Assembly (NCBI GenBank): GCA_002840125.1
Contig: PGZF01000005.1
Span: 620,001 to 684,000 of the forward strand
Source of the DNA: Gammaproteobacteria bacterium HGW-Gammaproteobacteria-15
Lineage (GTDB): Bacteria; Pseudomonadota; Gammaproteobacteria; Enterobacterales; Alteromonadaceae
DNA length: 64,000 nucleotides
Direction: 5' to 3'
Positions 54,043-63,068 of the stretch are shown here, piece by piece (the first letter of the stretch is position 1; each line of letters opens with the position of its first letter). Made by a program: the position numbers and the translations under genes. Under the pieces are notes generated by a model. That model was not told the DNA's origin. It was given only the letters and a program-made list of their open reading frames with translations, and made no database searches.

Positions 54043-54064
54043 ATATTGCAATCGATTGCAATAT
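54043..54064. promoter_or_regulatory. LacI operator, perfect 22-bp palindrome
   Basis: ATATTGCAATC followed by its exact reverse complement GATTGCAATAT. It lies ~107 bases upstream of the TonB receptor start and ~155 bases from the repressor start. The surrounding GCATATTGCAATCGATTGCA is identical to that at 49641-49660. Confidence 0.88.
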
Positions 54065-54170
54065 AGCCTATGTTTAAATCCGCACGGCACTATACCGACT
54101 AAAGCACCGCCTAAAAAGCGATCAAAAATCAGCCAGTGTAATCATCGACAGGATAGCAGGAGAACAATAC

Positions 54171-56438
54171 ATGGTAGCCAGACTTAATAAGATCAGCGCC
54201 GCTCTGGCGCTGGTTTGCAGCATGCCCCTTATCGCGCAGACTAATACAGACGCCAACGCCCCGGCACAAAGCCAGGGTGATATAGAACAAATTGTTGTTA
54301 CCGGTAAAGCCAGCGGTATGTCTGGTTTTAAAGTTGATACCAGTTACGCCATAACCAATGTGTCAGCCGAGAATATCGGCAGGCTGGCACCGAAAAGCAC
54401 CGCAGAGTTGTTTACCGTAGTGCCGGGCGTGTGGGCTGAAAGCTCAGGCGGTGTAGCAGGTGCTAATGTGTTTGTACGCGGCTTTCCCAGCACCGGCGAT
54501 GCACCGTTTTTAACCATACAGCTAAACGGCGCGCCGATTTTTCCGCCGCCAACCTTATCTTTTTTAGAAAACTCGTCTATTTTCCGCCTCGATGAAACCG
54601 TGCACTTTATGGAAGCACTGCGTGGTGGCTCTACCCCGGTGTTATCTAACGGCCAGCCCGGCTTAACCACTAACTTTCTGCTAAAAGAAGGCAGTGAAGT
54701 TACCGAAGGCCTGGTGAAGTTTTCTACCTCCAGCTATGGTCTGCGCCGGGTAGATGGTGTGGTTAGCGGTGAAATTGCCGATCGGCTGTATGTTATGGCC
54801 GGCGGTTATATCAGTAGCTCCGAAGGCCCGCGCGAAACCGGCTTTAATTCAGAAAAAGGCCATCAGTTTACCGTTAATGTGACCAAAGAGCTGGATAATG
54901 GCAGTATTAATGTTTACACCCGGCAGACCGACGACCACGGTGTATGGCACTTACCGGTAGCACTGAATGCGCCGGGAGTAGATAACAAATACAGCCAGAT
55001 TGGCCCGAACAACCGTTTAGGCAGCATTGCCTATGGCCCGGATAACGAGCAAAAAAGCTACGACTTTGGCGACGGCCGCGGCTGGAACGGCGGCATTACC
55101 GGCGGCACCGTCGATTTAGACTTAACCGACAGCTGGCGGCTAATGTACCGCTTTAGCCATATTGAAGGCGAAGCCAATACCTTTGGCCTGGTGCCGGAGG
55201 GCGGCGCTACCACGCTGGGTAACGTAGAGGGCATTAATGGCCCGGTAACCGGCGTTACCACCGGCGCCACTTATGATAACGACACCGTGGTACAACAAAT
55301 TGGCCGTTGGGTAGTATTAAAAGACATTGAGGCTTTTACTAACGATTTATCCTTCAGCAAAACTACCGACAATGCGGTATTTACTCTGGGTTACTACGCC
55401 ACTAACTTCTCAGTACAGGACTGGTGGTCTATCGGTAATCAATCCTGGTTCGTCGTAGAAAAAGGTGGCGAAGCGCTGCGTGGTATAGATTGTAACGATA
55501 CACTGGCCAGCTGCAGCTGGAACTACGATATCGACGCCACCGGCGATGGTGATACCAGCGCCTTTTATGCCGCAGTAGAATATCAGTTAAACGAGCAATG
55601 GCGGGTAGATGTAGGTGCCCGGCGCGAAAACCACAAAATTACTTACGTGGTAGATGAAGGCTTAACCGGCGATATCAGCAAAGCCGTAAATTACGACGAA
55701 AGCAAAACCGCCTGGACCGCTGGTGTTAACTGGATGTGGCAGCGCAATATGGGTATGTTCGCCCGGGTTAACAAAGGCAATAAAATGCCGTTTTTTGATG
55801 ACTTCCGCGATAACTATGGCGCTTTTGAAAGCGGCGATAAGCTGATCAAAGAAGTTACCCAGTATGAGCTGGGCTATAAATGGGCTGAGCAGAATTACAG
55901 TATGTACCTTACAGCCTTTTACAACGAAGTCGACGGCGAGCTGTTTGTATCGCGCCCCGGTGCCCCGGCAGAAGTGCTGACCACTGAAGCTATGGGTATT
56001 GAGTTTGACGCCAACTACCGTGCCGATAACGGTTTTGCAGTAAATCTGAATGCCACCGTGCAGGACACCGAAATTACCAACCACCCGGATCCACTGGTAG
56101 TGGGTAATCAGGCGCTCCGTCAGCCAGAATGGATGCTACGGATAACACCAAGCTATGGCTTCGATGTAGCCGATATGTACGCTACGGTATACGGCACTTT
56201 ATCATCAGTGGCGGATCGCTACGGTGATAATGCCAATAGCGTGAAACTGGATGGTTACAGCAAAATCGATCTGGGCATACAGCTGGATATTACCCAACAG
56301 CTAAAAGCGCAGTTATCAGTAGCTAACCTGACCGATAAAGACGGTATTACCGAAGGTGATCCGCGTAGCGCCGGTAGCCCGAACGGCCGCTATATTATGC
56401 CGCGCAGTATTGATTTTAGTATCAGCTATACCTTTTAA
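54171..56438 (+). CDS. TonB-dependent receptor, predicted oligosaccharide/disaccharide uptake
   Basis: A 755-residue outer-membrane receptor with a signal peptide (~1-22), TonB box IEQIVVTGKA, a plug (LFTVVPGVWAESSGGVAGANVFVRGFP) and a barrel ending SIDFSISYTF. It lacks the siderophore-receptor plug motif GEP..INxxxK and is controlled by LacI-type operators, so it belongs to the carbohydrate uptake group. It completes the set with the permease, GH65, pgmB and LacI genes, carrying the sugar across the outer membrane. No Fur box. Confidence 0.88.
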   Translation: MVARLNKISAALALVCSMPLIAQTNTDANAPAQSQGDIEQIVVTGKASGMSGFKVDTSYAITNVSAENIGRLAPKSTAELFTVVPGVWAESSGGVAGANVFVRGFPSTGDAPFLTIQLNGAPIFPPPTLSFLENSSIFRLDETVHFMEALRGGSTPVLSNGQPGLTTNFLLKEGSEVTEGLVKFSTSSYGLRRVDGVVSGEIADRLYVMAGGYISSSEGPRETGFNSEKGHQFTVNVTKELDNGSINVYTRQTDDHGVWHLPVALNAPGVDNKYSQIGPNNRLGSIAYGPDNEQKSYDFGDGRGWNGGITGGTVDLDLTDSWRLMYRFSHIEGEANTFGLVPEGGATTLGNVEGINGPVTGVTTGATYDNDTVVQQIGRWVVLKDIEAFTNDLSFSKTTDNAVFTLGYYATNFSVQDWWSIGNQSWFVVEKGGEALRGIDCNDTLASCSWNYDIDATGDGDTSAFYAAVEYQLNEQWRVDVGARRENHKITYVVDEGLTGDISKAVNYDESKTAWTAGVNWMWQRNMGMFARVNKGNKMPFFDDFRDNYGAFESGDKLIKEVTQYELGYKWAEQNYSMYLTAFYNEVDGELFVSRPGAPAEVLTTEAMGIEFDANYRADNGFAVNLNATVQDTEITNHPDPLVVGNQALRQPEWMLRITPSYGFDVADMYATVYGTLSSVADRYGDNANSVKLDGYSKIDLGIQLDITQQLKAQLSVANLTDKDGITEGDPRSAGSPNGRYIMPRSIDFSISYTF

Positions 56439-56465
56439 CATCCACTCCCTTGTTTCACCCGTATT

Positions 56466-56494
56466 GCCTCCGCTTAGTGCGGAGGCTTTTTTTT
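56466..56494 (+). terminator. Rho-independent terminator of the sugar TonB receptor
   Basis: GCCTCCGC and GCGGAGGC form an 8-bp stem around TTAGT, followed by eight T. It lies 28 bases after the receptor stop. Confidence 0.95.
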
Positions 56495-56530
56495 GCTAAT
56501 AATTAGTGTTAGCCACGGATTACAACACCC

Positions 56531-56603
56531 GCCCCGGCTCGCCACAGCAACTCGCCTTTTGCCTTCGGCAAGGCTCAGACACTCTGTGGCGACCGAAACG
56601 GGG
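56531..56603. repeat. Dispersed hairpin repeat, copy 2 (inverted relative to copy 1)
   Basis: The unit reads GCCCCGGCTCGCCACAG, a middle part with CTTTTGCCTTCGGCAAGGC, and CTGTGGCGACCGAAACGGGGT. Terminal arms CGCCACAG/CTGTGGCG are exact inverse complements and the middle can fold (TTGCCGAAGGCAA). It lies in the spacer between the sugar TonB receptor terminator and uvrA. Confidence 0.8.
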
Positions 56604-56666
56604 TTTTAATTCACCGCCGGCTAAACAGCTAAGATCACTCTGCTGGTTTTTTCTTAGCATTATGTA

Positions 56667-56682
56667 GTGTATATTTGTACAG
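56667..56682. promoter_or_regulatory. LexA (SOS) box of uvrA, one mismatch
   Basis: GTGTATATTTGTACAG fits CTGT-N8-ACAG with one mismatch (G for C at the first base). It is 37 bases before the uvrA ATG, a gene commonly under LexA control. Confidence 0.6.
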
Positions 56683-56718
56683 CTTTCTTGCCTTCACTGC
56701 TTATAACCGGAAACCACA

Positions 56719-59541
56719 ATGGATAAAATCGATATTCGCGGGGCCCGTACCCATAACCTGAAAAATATTTCGCTAACCATTCCACGCGATAAGCTGATTG
56801 TGATCACCGGGCTATCCGGCTCCGGCAAGTCATCACTGGCGTTTGATACGCTGTACGCCGAAGGCCAGCGCCGCTATGTCGAGTCGTTATCGGCTTACGC
56901 GCGGCAGTTTTTAAGTTTGATGGAAAAGCCCGATGTCGATCATATTGAGGGCTTATCACCGGCGATTTCGATTGAGCAAAAATCAACCTCACATAATCCG
57001 CGCTCTACTGTCGGCACTATTACTGAAATTTACGACTACCTGCGGCTGTTGTTTGCCCGCGTCGGCGAGCCGCGCTGCCCCACCCATGATTTACCGCTGG
57101 CGGCACAAACCATCAGCGAAATGGTGGATAAAGTTACCGCCTTCCCGGAGGGCACCAAATTAATGGTGTTAGCGCCGGTGGTACAAGAGCGCAAAGGCGA
57201 ACACGTAAAAACGCTGGAAACCCTGGCTGCCCAGGGCTATATCCGCGCCCGTATTGACGGCGAAGTGTGTGACTTATCTGATCCGCCAACACTCGACTTA
57301 CATAAAAAACACACCATTGAAGTGGTAATCGACCGCATTAAAGTACGTGATGATGTAAAAACCCGGCTGGCTGAATCCTTTGAAACCGCGCTGGCGCTGT
57401 CCGGCGGAGTGGCCAAAGTAGCACTGATGGACGAGCCAAACGCTGCCGAGCTGGTGTTCTCTGCTAATTTTGCCTGCCCCAGCTGCGGTTATTCGATGGT
57501 AGAGCTGGAGCCGCGGTTATTTTCGTTTAACAACCCGGCCGGTGCCTGCCCCAGTTGTGACGGCCTGGGTATGAAGCAGTACTTTGATCGCAATAAAGTC
57601 ATTGTCAGCGACGAGCTTAGCCTGGCTGGCGGCGCTATACGGGGTTGGGATAAACGTAATTTTTATTATTTTCAGATGCTGAAATCGCTGGCCGAGCACT
57701 ACGGTTTCGCGCTTGACGTGCCCTTTAACAGCCTGACCAAGCCACAGCAAGACGCAATTTTACAAGGCAGTGGCAAAACCGTAATTGATTTTAAATACCT
57801 GAACGATCGCGGTGATATCGTGCAGCGCAGCCACCCGTTTGAAGGTATTCTGCCGAATATGGAGCGGCGCTACCGCGAAACCGAGTCTAACTCGGTGCGC
57901 GAAGAGTTAAGCAAATATCTGGCGCATCAGGCCTGCCCAAGCTGCAACGGCACCCGCTTACGCGAAGAAGCCCGCCACGTGTTTATCGGCCAGACTAACC
58001 TGCCGCAAATTGTTGAGCTGTCGATTGGCGATTGCATGGCATTTTTCCAGCAACTGGCCCTTACCGGCCAGCGCGCACAAATTGCCGAAAAAGTATTAAA
58101 AGAAATCCAGGACCGTTTAAGCTTTCTGGTTAACGTTGGCCTTAACTACCTTAACTTATCGCGCAGCGCCGAAACCTTATCCGGCGGTGAAGCGCAGCGC
58201 ATCCGTTTAGCCAGCCAGATAGGGGCCGGTTTAGTTGGTGTAATGTATGTACTGGATGAACCCTCTATTGGTTTGCACCAGCGCGATAACGACCGCCTGC
58301 TCGGCACACTAAGGCACCTGCGCGACTTAGGCAATACGGTGATTGTGGTTGAACATGATGAAGACGCCGTGCGCATGGCTGACCATATTATCGATATCGG
58401 CCCCGGAGCAGGTGTACACGGCGGCCATATTGTGGCGCAGGGCACGCTGGAACAGGTAATGGCTGCCACGGAATCACTCACCGGCCAGTATTTATCCGGT
58501 ACACGCAAAATAGAAGTACCGAAAAAACGGCATAAACCGGGAAAAAAATGGTTAGAAGTACTGGGCGCAACCGGCAATAACTTAAAAAATGTCGATCTTG
58601 CCATTCCGTTTGGCCTGATGACCTGCATCACCGGCGTGTCAGGCTCAGGTAAATCTACCCTGATCAACGATACACTGTTCCGGGTAGCGCACCGGGTGCT
58701 GAATAAAGGCGAGGGTGATGACCCGGCACAACACCGCGAAATTAAAGGCCTGGATCACTTTGATAAGGTTATCGATATTGATCAGAGCCCAATCGGTCGT
58801 ACGCCACGCTCTAATGCCGCAACTTATACCGGTATTTTTACCGCCGTGCGTGAGCTGTTTGCCGGCACTCAGGAATCACGCTCACGCGGTTATCAGGTCG
58901 GCCGTTTTAGCTTTAACGTTAAAGGCGGCCGCTGTGAAGCCTGCCAGGGCGATGGCGTTATTAAGGTAGAAATGCACTTTTTACCCGATGTTTACGTGCC
59001 GTGCGATGTCTGCAAAGGTAAACGCTATAATCGCGAAACGCTGGAGATTAAATACAAAGGCAAAAATATCCATGAAGTACTGGATATGACAGTCGAAGAC
59101 GCACTGGCTTACTTTGAAGCAATACCGGCTATTAACCGCAAGCTGCAAACGCTGATGGATGTTGGCTTAAGCTATATCAAACTGGGGCAATCGGCCACCA
59201 CACTATCGGGCGGTGAAGCGCAACGGGTAAAACTGGCTCGTGAGCTAAGTAAACGCGACACCGGTAAAACGCTGTATATTCTGGATGAACCCACCACCGG
59301 CCTGCATTTTTACGATATTCAGCAACTGCTGAACGTACTGCACCGGCTGCGTGATCACGGCAATACTATAGTGGTGATCGAACATAACCTGGACGTGATA
59401 AAAACCGCCGACTGGATAGTAGACTTAGGCCCGGAAGGCGGCAGCGGCGGCGGCGAAATACTGATCGCCGGTACACCCGAGCAGGTAGCAGCCTGCGACA
59501 AGTCCTATACCGGGCATTACTTAAAGCCGTTGTTAAATTAG
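56719..59541 (+). CDS. uvrA: Excinuclease ABC subunit A
   Basis: A full-length 940-residue UvrA. Two ATPase halves: Walker [10 protein letters not shown] (31-39) and GVSGSGKST (~640), signatures [12 protein letters not shown] and [12 protein letters not shown], and the zinc fingers with [27 protein letters not shown] and CEACQGDG...[10 protein letters not shown]. It recognises bulky DNA damage as a dimer and loads UvrB. Monocistronic, with a LexA-like box upstream. In relatives it is often divergent from ssb, here ~10 kb away. Confidence 0.98.
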   Translation: MDKIDIRGARTHNLKNISLTIPRDKLIVITGLSGSGKSSLAFDTLYAEGQRRYVESLSAYARQFLSLMEKPDVDHIEGLSPAISIEQKSTSHNPRSTVGTITEIYDYLRLLFARVGEPRCPTHDLPLAAQTISEMVDKVTAFPEGTKLMVLAPVVQERKGEHVKTLETLAAQGYIRARIDGEVCDLSDPPTLDLHKKHTIEVVIDRIKVRDDVKTRLAESFETALALSGGVAKVALMDEPNAAELVFSANFACPSCGYSMVELEPRLFSFNNPAGACPSCDGLGMKQYFDRNKVIVSDELSLAGGAIRGWDKRNFYYFQMLKSLAEHYGFALDVPFNSLTKPQQDAILQGSGKTVIDFKYLNDRGDIVQRSHPFEGILPNMERRYRETESNSVREELSKYLAHQACPSCNGTRLREEARHVFIGQTNLPQIVELSIGDCMAFFQQLALTGQRAQIAEKVLKEIQDRLSFLVNVGLNYLNLSRSAETLSGGEAQRIRLASQIGAGLVGVMYVLDEPSIGLHQRDNDRLLGTLRHLRDLGNTVIVVEHDEDAVRMADHIIDIGPGAGVHGGHIVAQGTLEQVMAATESLTGQYLSGTRKIEVPKKRHKPGKKWLEVLGATGNNLKNVDLAIPFGLMTCITGVSGSGKSTLINDTLFRVAHRVLNKGEGDDPAQHREIKGLDHFDKVIDIDQSPIGRTPRSNAATYTGIFTAVRELFAGTQESRSRGYQVGRFSFNVKGGRCEACQGDGVIKVEMHFLPDVYVPCDVCKGKRYNRETLEIKYKGKNIHEVLDMTVEDALAYFEAIPAINRKLQTLMDVGLSYIKLGQSATTLSGGEAQRVKLARELSKRDTGKTLYILDEPTTGLHFYDIQQLLNVLHRLRDHGNTIVVIEHNLDVIKTADWIVDLGPEGGSGGGEILIAGTPEQVAACDKSYTGHYLKPLLN

Positions 59542-59605
59542 TAGAGCAATAATTCGACAACATAACGGCAGAGGGTTATCATATAAAGCAACTAATGAGT
59601 CATCT

Positions 59606-59929
59606 ATGAACTGGAAGATAGACTTTTACAAAGGAGTAGATGAACAAATTCTGGCCATGCCACCGAAGATCCAGGCAAGAATGCTTAAGTTGCTTGAACT
59701 GATGGAGCGGCATGGCGCAAATTTAGGCCCGCCGCATACTGATGCTATGGGTGGTGGTTTATTCGAGATCAGGGCCAAAGCACAGGAAGGTATTGGCCGT
59801 GGATTATTCTGTTATTTGCAGGGTAAACACATATACGTACTACATGCCTTTATCAAAAAGTCGCAGAAAACGCCAAAGGCGGATCTTGAACTGGCCCGGC
59901 AGCGACAACAAGAGGTGCAAAAATTATGA
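59606..59929 (+). CDS. RelE/HigB-like toxin (phage Gp49-like family)
   Basis: A 107-residue protein of the RelE/ParE-type toxin fold: KIDFYKGVDEQILAMPPKIQARMLKLLELM, then FEIRAKAQEGIGRGLFCYLQGKHIYVLHAFIKKSQKTP, the typical C-terminal strand and Lys-rich helix of Gp49-like toxins, which cut mRNA at the ribosome. The stop overlaps the antitoxin start by four bases. Toxin-first order matches HigBA-type systems. Confidence 0.9.
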   Translation: MNWKIDFYKGVDEQILAMPPKIQARMLKLLELMERHGANLGPPHTDAMGGGLFEIRAKAQEGIGRGLFCYLQGKHIYVLHAFIKKSQKTPKADLELARQRQQEVQKL

Positions 59930-60216
59930 GTCTGCAAAAGTTTAAGCAACGCGCTTTAGCCAACCCGGAAGTTAAAGCTGAGTATGAACTACTGGAAAGT
60001 GAATTTGCCTTTATTGACCAGCTACTGTCTATGCGCACTCAGGCAGGCCTTACCCAGGCGCAGGTCGCTGAGAAAATGCAAACTCAGAAAAGCAATATCA
60101 GCCGTTTAGAACGGGGCAACGCTAACCCCAGTTGGTCTACGTTACTAAAGTATGCACATGCCTGCGGCTTTGAGCTGACCATTAAGCCGCTAAAAACCCA
60201 AAGCCACGATCACTAA
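59926..60216 (+). CDS. XRE-family antitoxin (HigA-like)
   Basis: A 96-residue helix-turn-helix protein (MRTQAGLTQAQVAEKMQTQKSNISRLERGN), translationally coupled to the upstream toxin through ATGA. The N-terminal ~35 residues likely wrap the toxin, and the HTH autoregulates the pair. The module sits between uvrA and a methyltransferase gene. Confidence 0.92.
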   Translation: MSLQKFKQRALANPEVKAEYELLESEFAFIDQLLSMRTQAGLTQAQVAEKMQTQKSNISRLERGNANPSWSTLLKYAHACGFELTIKPLKTQSHDH

Positions 60217-60231
60217 ACTTAAAACATGGCT

Positions 60232-60693
60232 CTACAACCAGCGCCGCACTTGTCTGGTATAGGCCTGATACTCAGCGCCAAACTTCTGTAACAAAAAGCG
60301 CTCTTCCGGCGCTATCTGAAACCGGTTCATATACAGCACAAACAGCGGCAGCAACAGCAACGCTGCCGCGCTCATTAAGTAACAGGCCAATGCCGCCAGT
60401 AGCAATAAAAAACCTAAATACATAGGGTTACGACTGTAACGGTAAATACCCCGCGCCACCAGGCTGGAAGTTTGCTGCGGCACACGTGGGTCTACCGTGG
60501 TATTCACCCGGCGGAATGCCAATACGCCTGACAGTGCAACGGCAACACCGGCTCCGGCAAAAATACACGCCACTACCAGCCCCCAAACCTCCGGCAACGC
60601 CAAAGGCGGCATTAGTTGAGCCAGCAGCCACATCGCTAATGCAAATAGCGCCACCAAAACAAGCGGCGGGATTTTAAGTTCAAGGGCTTTCAT
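60232..60693 (-). CDS. Isoprenylcysteine carboxyl methyltransferase-like membrane protein
   Basis: A 153-residue protein with four hydrophobic segments. The C-terminal half carries GIYRYSRNPMYLGFLLL and EERFLLQKFGAEYQAYTRQVRRWL, the hallmark of the ICMT/phospholipid methyltransferase family, which uses SAM at the membrane. It is convergent with the toxin-antitoxin pair. Substrate unknown; bacterial members rarely have defined roles. Confidence 0.88.
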   Translation of the reverse strand: MKALELKIPPLVLVALFALAMWLLAQLMPPLALPEVWGLVVACIFAGAGVAVALSGVLAFRRVNTTVDPRVPQQTSSLVARGIYRYSRNPMYLGFLLLLAALACYLMSAAALLLLPLFVLYMNRFQIAPEERFLLQKFGAEYQAYTRQVRRWL

Positions 60694-60707
60694 AAATTCG
60701 TCCTGTT

Positions 60708-62036
60708 TTATGCTAACGACAACAGGTGTTTGCGTACAGCATGAGCGGTGTAATACAGTGGATAAACCAGATGCTGTTGCTCAAGCGGCCCTGAGCCCTG
60801 AGTACCGGTCAGTTTAATGGTTTTAACCGGGTTACACTTTTCAATATAAGACTGCAGCGATCGGGCCTTGGTACGCTTACCGCTTTTTACTTCCAGCGGT
60901 ATGATGTTGCCGGCGCCATCAGCCAGAATAAATTCTATCTCAGCCCGGGCATCGCTCCAGGAAAACGTAGGATCAACGCCCAGCGCGGCCAGCTCCTGCT
61001 GGACAAAATTTTCTGCTATATAACCCTTGTAGTCATAATTTTGCTGCTTAATCTCAAGATAGCTAACACCCAGCATATGGTTAAGCAGGCCAACATCAAA
61101 CAAAAACAGCTTAACCATATTATCTTTTTTATAGGCAGCTAACGGGCTGCGCGGTGAGCCTTCGACAGGATAGTTTTTTAAGATCAGCCTACACTTTTCC
61201 AGCCAGACAATACCGCTTTCCAGCTCCTGATAGCGCGATTTGCGCTCATGCACCTGTTTAAACTTAAAGCGTTTAACCGACTCGTCCAGCACAGCAGCAA
61301 GCTGAGCCGGCACGGCGGTAAACACAGATTCAATAAGGCCGGCATCAACCTTACCGGAATATTTGCCAAAATCCCGCACATAACCGGCCAGTAAATCGGC
61401 ATGCACCTGCGATACCGCTTTTACCCGCTCAAGAATGCTTTGCTCCGCCAGTTTAAACCACAAGCTGACAGCCTCTGGCATACCGCCGGTAAAGTAATAA
61501 TCGGTCAGTTTATCAAACAACTTAGTGTGGGCTGCAGCTGAGTTTTGCCCGGCATCATAAGCGTTTAGCAACACAGCCTCGCCAGAGGCCAGTAAGAACT
61601 CGCGAAAAGTTAATGGCCGTAAATTGTATTGCTCAACCTTGCCTACCGGGAAAGTATTCAGCAAGCCGATATTAGAGCCACTGGCAGCAATAAAAGCCTG
61701 CGGAGTTTGCTCGGCAAAGTACTTTAATGCCGTTACCGCACGGGGGCATTCACCAATTTCATCGAGGATCAGCAGGTCGGTTTCAATATTAAAACGCTGC
61801 CCTGTTAATAGCTCTATATTGCTCAGCACATCGCCTGGGGCTAATGAACCGGCAAAAGCGTCCTGCATTTGTGGCGACTCGAGAAAATCGATCCGTAATA
61901 CCTGCGAAAACTGTTGGCCCAGCAGCACTTGCAGTAAATAGGTTTTACCGGTTTGTCTGGCACCATCAACCAGTAGGGGTTTGCGCTCAGGCTTTGCCTT
62001 CCAGCTAAGCAGTTCTGTCAATAACCCGCGTTCCAT
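60708..62036 (-). CDS. AAA+ ATPase with DUF4143 domain
   Basis: A 442-residue protein with Walker A DGARQTGKT (~24-32), Walker B DLLILDEIGE (~88), AASGSNIGLL as sensor-like segment, and a C-terminal DUF4143 domain (LGVDPTFSWSDARAEIEFILADGAGNIIPLEVKSGK), which contains a PD-(D/E)xK-like E...K pattern. Such ATPases are widespread orphan genes of unknown role, sometimes linked to defence. Its promoter has an array of three 28-bp palindromic units 35-126 bases upstream of the start, which suggests tight regulation. Confidence 0.88.
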   Translation of the reverse strand: MERGLLTELLSWKAKPERKPLLVDGARQTGKTYLLQVLLGQQFSQVLRIDFLESPQMQDAFAGSLAPGDVLSNIELLTGQRFNIETDLLILDEIGECPRAVTALKYFAEQTPQAFIAASGSNIGLLNTFPVGKVEQYNLRPLTFREFLLASGEAVLLNAYDAGQNSAAAHTKLFDKLTDYYFTGGMPEAVSLWFKLAEQSILERVKAVSQVHADLLAGYVRDFGKYSGKVDAGLIESVFTAVPAQLAAVLDESVKRFKFKQVHERKSRYQELESGIVWLEKCRLILKNYPVEGSPRSPLAAYKKDNMVKLFLFDVGLLNHMLGVSYLEIKQQNYDYKGYIAENFVQQELAALGVDPTFSWSDARAEIEFILADGAGNIIPLEVKSGKRTKARSLQSYIEKCNPVKTIKLTGTQGSGPLEQQHLVYPLYYTAHAVRKHLLSLA

Positions 62037-62070
62037 AGCATCACCTTAATGCAGCTAACATGCGCAAACA

Positions 62071-62162
62071 TTACACTTTTATGCGCATAAAAACAAACGC
62101 ACCCACACTTTTATGCGCATAAAAGTGTGGAAAATTACATTTTTGTGCGCATAAAAGTGTGG
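62071..62162. repeat. Array of three 28-bp palindromic units, 32-bp period
   Basis: Units at 62071-62098, 62103-62130 and 62135-62162 are separated by exactly four bases each. The middle one is a perfect palindrome: CCACACTTTTATGC then its exact reverse complement. The first shares the whole CACTTTTATGCGCATAAAA core, and the third has ATAAAAGTGTGG with two changes in the left arm. Centres are at 62084.5, 62116.5 and 62148.5. A weaker ATGCGCA element lies 21 bases nearer the gene. Sits between the HNH gene end and the DUF4143 ATPase start. Confidence 0.92.
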
Positions 62163-62198
62163 CAATTAGCTTTGATTTGGCAGTAGCTCCCATCAAGC

Positions 62199-62948
62199 TC
62201 ACTGAAAAATATGCTCGCGATGAAAGGCTAAAAACTGTGCTGCTGGGTAAAACTTTTCTGGCAGCGCTATAGGCCTGCCATGAAAACTAGCAATTGCCGT
62301 ATTAAAAAACAGGTCATTTGTATCCGTGTTTTGGCTAGACACTACTACCCGATAATCCTCGTCAATGGTGATCACACCCAAATCGAAGGCTTTGTCATGC
62401 AGTGCCGATAGCGCTAAACCATTATGCGGGTTTAACCTGTTATGCTCGTCTTCACGCCACGGCACTATATGGCTGGCTACCAATAATTTGGGGTTAGCTA
62501 AGCCACTAATACAGCAACGCTGATTGTAAGCACTTAACACCGCAGCGCGAAAGAACTGCTGGCCAATTCGCACTTTCACTTCGGCTATTTTTGAGGTGGT
62601 TAAGTTGCTGGGCCCGTCGATGGCAGTTGGCAAGCTCGTTGTACAAAGTTCCTGCTCTGCTTGCGCCATCGCAATAGAAAAAGTAGCCCAATCTTGCTGC
62701 ATTTCTTGCCACATTGCTTTATCAGCACTAGAGGCACCACTTAAACCCGAACGTCCCGTAGAGGTGATGGCAGGGTCTAAGCTGGCAATATTGGATAGCT
62801 TCATTGCCAACGCCGAAGGTGTCCGACCAATCAAATTTGCGTACTGAATAATTTCAGGATTACGCATATGAAAGCGGCCAAAAGGTAAGCGGCCATACAG
62901 GCTAAAAGCCACTAAACTTTGCTGCCGTGTCCAGCCTGATGACGCCAT
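62199..62948 (-). CDS. HNH endonuclease family protein
   Basis: A 249-residue protein. The C-terminal half holds an HNH core: CCISGLANPKLLVASHIVPW, then NGLALSALHDKAFD (conserved Asn and His), and the family's terminal FLAFHREHIF. The N-terminal ~130 residues (GRTPSALAMKLSNIASLDP) resemble the DNA-reading part of HNH restriction-like nucleases of the HNH_2 group. A role in restriction is possible, but no methyltransferase partner lies next to it. It is upstream of the palindromic array and the ATPase gene. Confidence 0.85.
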   Translation of the reverse strand: MASSGWTRQQSLVAFSLYGRLPFGRFHMRNPEIIQYANLIGRTPSALAMKLSNIASLDPAITSTGRSGLSGASSADKAMWQEMQQDWATFSIAMAQAEQELCTTSLPTAIDGPSNLTTSKIAEVKVRIGQQFFRAAVLSAYNQRCCISGLANPKLLVASHIVPWREDEHNRLNPHNGLALSALHDKAFDLGVITIDEDYRVVVSSQNTDTNDLFFNTAIASFHGRPIALPEKFYPAAQFLAFHREHIFQ

Positions 62949-63011
62949 GTTCTATTCCGAAATGTCTGAATACTTCTATTTAAACAACATAATGTCACTG
63001 AAGTCGTCAAT

Positions 63012-63043
63012 AAAAAAGGGGCAACAACTGTTGCCCCAAAAAA
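63012..63043 (-). terminator. Rho-independent terminator of the porin-like gene
   Basis: GGGGCAAC (63018-63025) and GTTGCCCC (63030-63037) form a perfect 8-bp stem around AACT, with A/T runs on both sides. On the minus strand the stem is followed by six T. Confidence 0.92.
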
Positions 63044-63068
63044 CGCTAGTGTAGCTACCAGGGAAAAC

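Noticed and set aside
59606-62036. Defence island made of toxin-antitoxin pair, DUF4143 ATPase and HNH endonuclease
   Set aside because: The genes are on different strands, separated by an unrelated methyltransferase, with a promoter array and no shared operon; adjacency alone does not support one system.
62071-62162. Possible CRISPR array
   Set aside because: Repeats are palindromes separated by only four bases, with no spacers and no cas genes; an operator array fits better.
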